DNA from: Paracoccaceae bacterium
GTDB taxonomy: Bacteria > Pseudomonadota > Alphaproteobacteria > Rhodobacterales > Rhodobacteraceae
NCBI GenBank assembly: GCA_018222665.1
Contig: JAAEZW010000116.1
Location: 1-6,402 of the forward strand
Length of the DNA stretch: 6,402 nt
Reading direction: 5' to 3'
The translations under genes were made by a program, and so were the position numbers. Below the pieces are notes generated by a model. That model was not told where the DNA came from. It made no database searches and saw nothing but the letters and a program-made list of their open reading frames with translations. Positions within the stretch are counted from its first letter, which is position 1; every line of letters starts with the position of its first letter. Positions 1 to 4,695 of this stretch are shown here, in pieces.

Positions 1-247
1 GGGGATTTCCATTGATCTGAACACATGGGATCTACCGCCTGTGTTCCAATGGTTGATGGCGCAAGGTGGCATTGAGCAGGCCGAGATGTTGAAAACATTC
101 AACTGTGGCTTGGGCATGGCGCTGATTGTTGATCCGACGCAAGAGGCGTCTGTGATCCAATGCCTATCGGACATGGGCGAAGATCCTGTAACGATTGGTC
201 AGGTCACTGATAATGCGGGTGTTCATTACACGGGCACATTGTCGTGA
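1..247 (+). CDS. purM: Phosphoribosylformylglycinamidine cyclo-ligase (AIR synthetase), C-terminal part
   Basis: This is the last 81 codons of an open frame that runs in from the left edge, with the first complete codon at position 2. The fifth step of de novo purine synthesis is the ATP-dependent closure of FGAM to AIR in the cytoplasm. The visible residues match the PurM C-terminus: a W-D-L-P-P-V-F stretch, then GGIEQAEMLKTFNCGLGM, which is the highly conserved E-M-x-x-T-F-N-C-G-x-G-M block, and the ending VTDNAGVHYTGTL. An internal GTG at 41 could be mistaken for a start, but conserved family sequence lies upstream of it. The stop TGA (245-247) overlaps the GTG start of purN, so the two genes are co-transcribed and probably translationally coupled. 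PurM proteins are usually near 345 residues, so about three quarters lies outside the window. Confidence 0.95.
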   Translation, partial: GISIDLNTWDLPPVFQWLMAQGGIEQAEMLKTFNCGLGMALIVDPTQEASVIQCLSDMGEDPVTIGQVTDNAGVHYTGTLS

Positions 248-840
248 CTAAACGGGTTTCGATTTTCGCCTCTGGCGGTGGATCAAATGCCGTGAAATTG
301 ATGGAAAGCATGCTGGGTGATCATCCTGCGATGCCCGCCCTAATCGTGACAAACCAACCCAATGCTGGGGTCATTCAACAGGCCGAACGTTTTGGTGTTG
401 CTTGCGAGGTGATTGATCACAAACCCTATGCCGGGGATCGCGCGGCCTTTGAAACGGAAATTCAAAACCGTTTGATCCCATATCAGATTGATATGATTTG
501 TTTGGCGGGGTTCATGCGCGTTCTGACCGCGGGCTTTACCGATCATTGGAGCGGTCGGATGCTAAACATTCACCCCTCACTCTTGCCGAAATACAAAGGG
601 CTCAATACCCATGCCCGCGCGATTGAGGCGGGGGATCATCGCGCAGGCTGCACCGTGCATGAGGTGACGGCCGAATTGGATGATGGTCCGATCCTGGGAC
701 AAATTAGTGTCCCGATCTTGTCAGGTGATACGCCTGCACAATTGGCCGCGCGTGTGCTGGTCCAAGAACATCGATTGTATCCAGCGGTCCTAAAACGCTT
801 TGCCATAGGGGATAAAGCCCCGATTATGCGCGAAACATAA
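244..840 (+). CDS. purN: Phosphoribosylglycinamide formyltransferase (GAR transformylase)
   Basis: The 198-residue product transfers the formyl group of 10-formyl-tetrahydrofolate to GAR, the third step of purine synthesis. The N-terminal phosphate-binding loop is seen as ASGGGSN (residues 9-15). The catalytic core AGFMRVL...LNIHPSLLPKYKGL follows, with N108 and H110 in the N-I-H-P-S-L-L-P motif. D146 in AELDDGP corresponds to the catalytic Asp of the E. coli enzyme (N106, H108, D144 there). Length is normal for the family (about 190-215). The start is a GTG at 244 inside the purM stop region (GTGA overlap), with no strong Shine-Dalgarno sequence, which fits termination-reinitiation from purM. 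No frameshift or missing residue is seen. The purM-purN pair is a common bacterial arrangement. Confidence 0.97.
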   Translation: MTKRVSIFASGGGSNAVKLMESMLGDHPAMPALIVTNQPNAGVIQQAERFGVACEVIDHKPYAGDRAAFETEIQNRLIPYQIDMICLAGFMRVLTAGFTDHWSGRMLNIHPSLLPKYKGLNTHARAIEAGDHRAGCTVHEVTAELDDGPILGQISVPILSGDTPAQLAARVLVQEHRLYPAVLKRFAIGDKAPIMRET

Positions 841-912
841 GGCTTTCCAAGTCCCCTAAAATTTTGTAATCACGAAAAGAGCGGGGGTGTTAGAGTAGAA
901 TAAGAAACATAA

Positions 913-2076
913 ATGAAGACCCTGACAACCACAAAAGAGCTTGCTGATTTTTGTTCTGATGCCGCAGGCCATCCCTATATTACCGTTGATACAGAATTCC
1001 TGCGCGAGCGGACCTACTATTCCAAACTTTGCCTGATCCAAATTGCCTATCCGGGTGAGGGGGATGAAAACGCCGTTTTGGTTGATCCACTTTCTGCCGA
1101 GATTTCCTTAGAACCGCTATATGATCTGTTTCGAAACGAGGCTGTGATCAAGGTTTTCCACGCCGCCCGTCAGGATTTGGAAATCTTTTTCATTGATGCG
1201 GGCGTCATTCCAAAACCCTTGTTTGACACACAGGTTGCCGCGATGGTCTGTGGATTTGGCGATCAGGTCGGATATGAAACATTGGTGCGCAAGGTTGCAA
1301 AACAATCCTTGGATAAATCATCGCGCTTCACCGATTGGTCGCGTCGCCCGTTAACGGATGCGCAGAAAACCTATGCCTTGGCCGATGTCACGCATCTGCG
1401 TGTGATTTATGAAAGGCTGGCCGCGAAACTTGCGAAAAACAAACGCGCTCATTGGGTCGAAGAAGAACTTCAGACATTAACCAATCCGGAAACCTATATG
1501 ACCCGCCCAGAAGAGGCGTGGAAACGTGTAAAAACCCGCACGAATTCCGCGCGTATGTTGGCAATTGTGCGCGCCTTGGCCGAATTTCGCGAAGCACATG
1601 CACAATCCAACAACATCCCCCGCAATCGGGTGTTCAAGGATGATGCATTAATCGAATTGGCATCCACAAAACCGCAATCTTTTGATGATCTGCAACGCTC
1701 GCGCCTCTTGTTGCGCGAGGCCCGCAAAGGCGACATTGCCAAGGGTATTTTGGCGGCGGTGGCCTCTGCCTTGGCGCTTCAACCCGAACACTTGCCCAAA
1801 GTGGATAAGAAAGAGGATGCGCCCGATAGCAACCCTGCACTTAGTGAAATGTTGCGCGTCTTGCTCAAGGCGAAAACAGAACATTTGGGGGTTGCGGCAA
1901 AACTTGTCGCCTCTGCCTCTGATCTGGATGCCATGGCCGCGGGCGAGCGGAACTTGGACATGCTACGCGGCTGGCGGGCCGAGGTGTTCGGGGATGAGGC
2001 AAAGCGCCTATGCCAGGGCGAAATTGGCCTTGTCGCAAAGGGACGCGTTGTCACAACCTTTGAACTACCGAAGTGA
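913..2076 (+). CDS. rnd: Ribonuclease D (DEDDy 3'-5' exoribonuclease with HRDC domain)
   Basis: The 387-residue product is a cytoplasmic exoribonuclease that trims the 3' ends of tRNA precursors and other stable RNAs. The three exonuclease motifs are present: Exo I VDTEFLRE with D26 and E28, Exo II VFHAARQDLEIFF with D88, and Exo III YALADVTHL with Y154 and D158 (DEDDy class). These residues bind two catalytic metal ions. A single HRDC-like helical region spans roughly residues 210-285 and contains the typical IPRNRVFKDDALIELA stretch; the remaining C-terminal 100 residues are less conserved. Length is typical (about 375-390). The ATG at 913 has no clear Shine-Dalgarno sequence; only an AT-rich stretch precedes it. 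The 72 bp separating it from purN contain no terminator I can recognise, so read-through from purMN is possible. Its stop directly abuts the stop of the convergent lipoprotein gene. Confidence 0.95.
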   Translation: MKTLTTTKELADFCSDAAGHPYITVDTEFLRERTYYSKLCLIQIAYPGEGDENAVLVDPLSAEISLEPLYDLFRNEAVIKVFHAARQDLEIFFIDAGVIPKPLFDTQVAAMVCGFGDQVGYETLVRKVAKQSLDKSSRFTDWSRRPLTDAQKTYALADVTHLRVIYERLAAKLAKNKRAHWVEEELQTLTNPETYMTRPEEAWKRVKTRTNSARMLAIVRALAEFREAHAQSNNIPRNRVFKDDALIELASTKPQSFDDLQRSRLLLREARKGDIAKGILAAVASALALQPEHLPKVDKKEDAPDSNPALSEMLRVLLKAKTEHLGVAAKLVASASDLDAMAAGERNLDMLRGWRAEVFGDEAKRLCQGEIGLVAKGRVVTTFELPK

Positions 2077-2508
2077 TCAGGGGCGGATTGATAGTCTGTT
2101 CGTTTCCCCAATGATCACGATTTTGCGGATTCCTTCCAGCGTACCTGTGGACAGGAATTTGCCAGCGGTCAATTGACGGTTTGTGGGGCTGCCGACGGGC
2201 AGGCGCACATCAACCTCTGCATTCAGGACAAAATGCAATTCACCAGCGGGTGCAGTTTCAACCGCCTCAAACCCTGCATTCGCGGCCCCTTCACGGTTGG
2301 TGTAGGCGGTAACTACCAAAATTTTCCCGTCCGATGTGGGGTCCAATTTCAAATTCGCGATTTGATATATTGGCGTTCCTGCGTATTCGCGTTTGGTGAT
2401 GCCGCGTATCATGTTTTCTTCTGGGATCAGGCTGGGCGGACCCTTTTGGGTCTGCGAACAGGCCCCAACTAGCGACAGCAACAGCAATGGCATAACAATA
2501 CGGCGCAT
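2077..2508 (-). CDS. Putative small lipoprotein of unknown function
   Basis: The 143-residue product begins with a lipoprotein signal peptide: MRR, a hydrophobic core (IVMPLLLLSLVG) and a lipobox V-G-A-C with the acylated cysteine at C17. This predicts export by Sec, lipidation and signal peptidase II cleavage, leaving a mature protein of about 127 residues on a membrane facing the periplasm. The mature part is polar and rich in short beta-prone stretches (KILVVTAYT, ELHFVLNAEVDVRL, IRKIVIIG), with no other cysteine and no membrane segment. I do not recognise a family. Start choice: ATG at 2508 is preceded on the minus strand by AAAGGA (2518-2523) at a suitable distance and puts the signal peptide right at the N-terminus. 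It is convergent with rnd, the stop codons touching, and divergent from sufE. The coding call is firm; the function is unknown. Confidence 0.85.
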   Translation of the reverse strand: MRRIVMPLLLLSLVGACSQTQKGPPSLIPEENMIRGITKREYAGTPIYQIANLKLDPTSDGKILVVTAYTNREGAANAGFEAVETAPAGELHFVLNAEVDVRLPVGSPTNRQLTAGKFLSTGTLEGIRKIVIIGETNRLSIRP

Positions 2509-2627
2509 ACACCCAATCCTTTTGGTTTTTGGAATTGGTAGCGCAAATTAATTCCCATGAAAAGCGTGACTTGTTCTAGACCTTTGGCGAAACCCCGCCT
2601 AAATTTATCCCAAACGAAAGGACAGTC

Positions 2628-3029
2628 ATGGCCAGCGCAGCATTTGAAGAGATCGTAGAAGATTTTGAATTCCTAGATGACTGGGAAGATCGCTATCGTC
2701 ACGTCATTGATATGGGCAAAGCGATGGAAGATTTGGACGCCGCATTTAAAGTGGACGCCAATAAAGTGCATGGATGCGCATCACAAGTGTGGCTGCAGTT
2801 TTATACCGAGGATGGCACGTTTCGTTTTGTCGGGGACAGTGACGCGATGATCGTGCGCGGTTTGGTGGCGGTTCTGCGCACGCTTTATAACGGTTTGCCG
2901 CTAAACGAAGTGGCCGCTGTTGACGCACATGCGGAATTGGCGCGATTGGGGTTAAACGATCACCTTTCGGCGCAAAGATCAAATGGCGTGCGTTCGATGG
3001 TGGAAAAAATTCAAACAGTCGTCGCCTGA
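2628..3029 (+). CDS. sufE: Cysteine desulfuration protein SufE
   Basis: The 133-residue cytoplasmic product accepts a persulfide sulfur from the cysteine desulfurase SufS, stimulates it, and passes the sulfur to the SufBCD scaffold for Fe-S cluster assembly. The acceptor cysteine is C50 in the conserved stretch KVHGCASQVWL (family pattern V-x-G-C-x-S-Q-V-W). The C-terminal signature LSAQRSNGVRSMVEKI (113-128) is the usual SufE ending. Length is typical. Start: ATG at 2628 has a good Shine-Dalgarno sequence, GAAAGGA at 2616-2622, five bases upstream. It is monocistronic here and not next to a suf operon, as is common for alphaproteobacterial sufE. A convergent DUF1638 gene follows after 62 bp in which I found no convincing terminator. 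Confidence 0.95.
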   Translation: MASAAFEEIVEDFEFLDDWEDRYRHVIDMGKAMEDLDAAFKVDANKVHGCASQVWLQFYTEDGTFRFVGDSDAMIVRGLVAVLRTLYNGLPLNEVAAVDAHAELARLGLNDHLSAQRSNGVRSMVEKIQTVVA

Positions 3030-3091
3030 TATTTACGCGCCCACTTTGCGATTATTGTGACAGGGAGCGTGTTTGGGCAAATGACGTACAT

Positions 3092-3736
3092 CTAACCCTT
3101 AGCAAAGGTGATCAGTTCCGTCTCTAAATCGCCATAGCCGGTGGGGCGATATTCAAACTCCAAATCCATTTTATCGGCATAGCCGCGGGCCTGTTCGATC
3201 AATGCGTCCGTTGGGTTTTGCGCCTGATAGACCAGTTTGGTGTAATTTCCAAAATACATTGAAATCAGATCAGGATGGCGGTCCAACCCCAAGGGTTTCC
3301 AAACAAAGGCATCAAATTGTCGAACCAAAAAATCGGTCAGATAAAAGGCCGTGAATTCATCGCGTTTTGCGAAATCGTCATTGCCTTCAAAAAAGGAATA
3401 ACAATGCGGCCCGCGCAGCATTTTCACGCCCAACCGATCACAGGCCGCATGCAAGAGACCACCCGTGCCACAATCCGCATAAAGGACGTAGATTTCCTCA
3501 TAAGCCGCACGATGTTCTGCGATCTTCTCCTCGATCAGGGGGGTGATTTTTTCGGGGGCATTGTGCAAAATTGCGGGCAGGCATTTTAGATCAAGATGGG
3601 TAAACCCATGGCGGGCGATGATATCCAAGATTTCACGCGCCAAGGCCCCGCAAGCCAACAGCAACACGCGACCCTGATTTTCGGTCAGCGTTGTTTCCTG
3701 ATGACTTAGTTCTTGATCTGTGATGTCCATTGCCAT
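3092..3736 (-). CDS. DUF1638 family protein
   Basis: The 214-residue product has the pattern of the DUF1638 family: VLLLACGALAREI (24-36), LDLKCLPAILHNAPEKI (48-64), YADCGTGG (86-93), GPHCYSFFEG (109-118), FYLTDFLVRQFD (131-142), GLDRHPDL (150-157) and YFGNYTKLVYQAQ (161-173). Cysteines C29, C52, C89 and C112 lie in the most conserved blocks and could bind a metal or cofactor; that is inference. The family occurs in methanogens and in marine Rhodobacteraceae near corrinoid methyltransferase genes, and I recall it being linked to B12-dependent methionine synthesis, though I cannot verify this here. There is no signal peptide or membrane segment, so it is probably cytoplasmic. Start: ATG at 3736 (MAMD...), or ATG at 3730, which has a better-spaced weak GGA. 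It lies just downstream of the corrinoid gene, separated by a terminator-like hairpin. Confidence 0.9.
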   Translation of the reverse strand: MAMDITDQELSHQETTLTENQGRVLLLACGALAREILDIIARHGFTHLDLKCLPAILHNAPEKITPLIEEKIAEHRAAYEEIYVLYADCGTGGLLHAACDRLGVKMLRGPHCYSFFEGNDDFAKRDEFTAFYLTDFLVRQFDAFVWKPLGLDRHPDLISMYFGNYTKLVYQAQNPTDALIEQARGYADKMDLEFEYRPTGYGDLETELITFAKG

Positions 3737-3749
3737 GTTCCAAATAAAT

Positions 3750-3778
3750 AGGCCCGCGCAAGGAGGACGCGCGAGCCT
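3750..3778 (-). terminator. Terminator-like hairpin between the corrinoid gene and DUF1638
   Basis: On the minus strand the arms GGCTCGCGC (3777-3769) and GCGCGGGCC (3759-3751) pair over 9 bp, one of them a G-U wobble, around a 9-base loop. An outer A-T pair (3778/3750) extends the stem to 10 bp. The U-rich run TATTTATTTGG follows. The hairpin begins 24 bases after the stop codon of the corrinoid gene, the usual place for an intrinsic terminator. The T tract is interrupted by A, so termination may be partial. The DUF1638 start is only 13 bases beyond it, so DUF1638 needs either read-through or a promoter upstream of the hairpin. On the plus strand the wobble becomes a C-A mismatch, which supports the minus-strand reading. 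Confidence 0.6.
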
Positions 3779-3802
3779 TTGATTAAACGATGTTCTCGTC
3801 TA

Positions 3803-4495
3803 TCACAATTGATTGTGCTTGCGCGCAACAAACTCTTTCGCGGTTTCAACCGCCACAGCCGCGTCACGGCAATAGGCGTCTGCGCCAATGGCTTTGCCAA
3901 ATTCTTCGTTCAATGGCGCACCGCCAACAAGAACGATGTAGTCATCACGTACACCTTGTTCGACCATGGTGTCGATGACGACCTTCATGTAAGGCATAGT
4001 TGTTGTCAAAAGCGCGGACATGCCCAGGATGTCGGGCTGTTCTGTCTCCAACGCCTCGATATATGTTTCAACGGCATTGTTGATGCCCAAATCCACAACT
4101 TCAAAACCCGCGCCTTCCATCATCATCGAAACCAGGTTTTTACCGATGTCGTGAATGTCACCTTTCACGGTGCCGATCACCATTTTACCAACACGTGGTG
4201 CGCCTGTTTCGGCCAGCAATGGTTTTAGGATCGCCATGCCACCCTTCATCGCGTTTGCCGCCAACAGAACCTCTGGAACAAACAGAATGCCGTCACGGAA
4301 ATCCTGACCAACTATGGTCATGCCGCCAACCAGCGCTTCTGTTAGGATTTGATAGGGCGCCCAGCCACGCTCTAGCAGGATGTTAACACCTTCTTCGATT
4401 TCCTCTTTCAGGCCATCGTAAAGGTCATCAAACATCTGTTGAACCAGTTCCTCATCGTCTAGTTCGGATAGGATGATGTCGTCTTCTTCGGACAT
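3803..4495 (-). CDS. Corrinoid (cobalamin-binding) protein, MetH-module-like
   Basis: The 230-residue cytoplasmic protein carries a methyl-cobalamin between methyltransferase partners. Residues about 12-95 form the helical cap domain, with the FVPEVLLAANAMKGGM stretch typical of methionine synthase and MtaC/MtbC-type proteins. Residues about 102-225 form the Rossmann-like B12 domain: GDIHDIGKN (112-120) with the cobalt-ligating H115, the S160-A-L162 motif, and VGGAP (190-194). The N-terminus is strongly acidic. An open frame extends to a TTG at 4513, but the ATG at 4495 is preferred because AAGGA ends 8 bases upstream of it. It lacks homocysteine, folate and reactivation domains, so it must act with separate partners; the homocysteine methyltransferase at 5781-6402 is the obvious one, and DUF1638 is just downstream. 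An alternative role is a carrier for a methylamine-type methyltransferase, but no such enzyme gene is in view. Confidence 0.93.
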   Translation of the reverse strand: MSEEDDIILSELDDEELVQQMFDDLYDGLKEEIEEGVNILLERGWAPYQILTEALVGGMTIVGQDFRDGILFVPEVLLAANAMKGGMAILKPLLAETGAPRVGKMVIGTVKGDIHDIGKNLVSMMMEGAGFEVVDLGINNAVETYIEALETEQPDILGMSALLTTTMPYMKVVIDTMVEQGVRDDYIVLVGGAPLNEEFGKAIGADAYCRDAAVAVETAKEFVARKHNQL

Positions 4496-4501
4496 AGTCT
4501 G

Positions 4502-4508
4502 CTTCCTT
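4502..4508 (-). promoter_or_regulatory. Ribosome binding site of the corrinoid gene
   Basis: AAGGAAG on the minus strand, with its AAGGA core 8 bases before the ATG at 4495. It fixes the start at that ATG rather than at the in-frame TTG at 4513, which would place the site inside the coding region. It lies 1 base beyond the TGA (4512-4510) of the small candidate ORF upstream. Confidence 0.8.
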
Positions 4509-4509
4509 A

Positions 4510-4626
4510 TCAATGCGCAGCGCGCGTTTTGGTTAATTCACCAAATGCCATTTTGTCGCGGCCTAAGTTGGCATTTTGCGACATGAAGCATTTAAATCCC
4601 GACCTAGCCTCATTTTTTTGAAACAT
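4510..4626 (-). CDS. Candidate small ORF upstream of the corrinoid gene (24-38 residues)
   Basis: A frame opens after a TAG at ATG 4626 and ends with TGA at 4510-4512, giving 38 codons. A second ATG at 4584 would give 24 residues, beginning MSQNANLGRDKMAFGE and ending LTKTRAAH. The shorter form is soluble-looking and lysine/arginine-rich with no membrane segment. The stop is 14 bases before the corrinoid ATG, and the corrinoid Shine-Dalgarno sequence lies in that gap, an operon-like spacing. Against it: neither start has a clear Shine-Dalgarno sequence, and the same bases hold inverted repeats that could explain conservation at RNA level. I do not recognise a family. It could be a leader peptide, a small protein, or chance. 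Confidence 0.25.
   Translation of the reverse strand: MFQKNEARSGFKCFMSQNANLGRDKMAFGELTKTRAAH
4543..4583. repeat. Interlocked inverted repeats in the corrinoid gene leader
   Basis: Two perfect inverted repeats cross each other. AAATGCC (4543-4549) pairs with GGCATTT (4570-4576) over 7 bp, and TGTCGC (4554-4559) pairs with GCGACA (4578-4583) over 6 bp. Read on the minus strand as leader RNA the order is stem 1, 1-base loop, stem 2, 10-base loop, stem 1, 4-base loop, stem 2. This is the order of an H-type pseudoknot, with a 1-base loop able to cross the deep groove. A further GCATTT at 4588-4593 can compete with the second stem. TTTGGT (4528-4533) and ACCAAA (4540-4545) form another hairpin that shares three bases with it. 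It does not match a riboswitch consensus that I know. The repeats could also be protein-binding sites in DNA. Confidence 0.45.
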
Positions 4627-4659
4627 CTAGGGTTTTGACGATGCAAATAATGCATAATC

Positions 4660-4689
4660 TTTACAAATGTTCTATTTTTGTTCTATATG
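4660..4689 (+). promoter_or_regulatory. Possible promoter of the radical SAM gene around the LexA site
   Basis: TTTACA (4660-4665) matches five of six bases of the -35 consensus, and TATATG (4684-4689) matches four of six of the -10 consensus, with an 18-base spacer. The GTTC-N7-GTTC site fills that spacer, a layout expected for a LexA-repressed promoter. Transcription would begin near 4696, at or very close to an in-frame ATG, implying a leaderless or nearly leaderless mRNA. A TTGACG at 4635-4640 is an alternative -35 but lacks a well-spaced -10. Confidence 0.35.
4669..4683 (+). promoter_or_regulatory. LexA operator (alphaproteobacterial SOS box)
   Basis: GTTC (4669-4672), seven bases TATTTTT, then GTTC (4680-4683): an exact match to the GTTC-N7-GTTC direct repeat recognised by LexA in alphaproteobacteria such as Rhodobacter. 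The repeat extends to eight bases, TGTTCTAT at 4668-4675 and again at 4679-4686, with an 11-base period (about one helical turn). It ends 3 bases before the first ATG of the radical SAM gene. I saw no second copy elsewhere in the window. Confidence 0.72.
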
Positions 4690-4695
4690 GGTGGT

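Noticed and set aside
864..901. Promoter for rnd (TTGTAA with TAGAGT or TAGAAT)
   Set aside because: The spacings are outside the normal 16-18 bases, so it cannot be supported.
1388..2176. Several 60-160 codon frames on both strands overlapping rnd
   Set aside because: They are shadows of the well-supported rnd gene: no ribosome binding sites, no recognisable domains, and atypical composition.
2531..2555. GGAATT...AATTCC dyad in the lipoprotein-sufE divergent region
   Set aside because: Six-base AT-rich arms with a 13-base spacer are weak, and no promoter elements could be tied to it.
3030..3091. Terminator for sufE
   Set aside because: Only a GCCCA/TGGGC pairing with a loop of about 30 bases is present, with no T run.
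3804..3817. CACAATTGATTGTG inverted repeat at the end of the corrinoid gene
   Set aside because: The loop would be only two bases, the words are explained by the H-N-Q-L-stop codons, and there is no T run after it.
3779..4228. A 149-codon plus-strand frame across the corrinoid gene
   Set aside because: It is antisense to a protein with intact B12-binding motifs and has a low-plausibility composition rich in His, Phe and Cys.
4496..4513. TTG start at 4513 for the corrinoid gene
   Set aside because: The ribosome binding site lies inside this extension and is well placed for the ATG at 4495.
4496..4626. SAM-II, SAH or SAM/SAH riboswitch upstream of the corrinoid gene
   Set aside because: The pseudoknot-like order is similar, but the conserved core bases I remember for these classes are not present, and the last stem does not cover the ribosome binding site.
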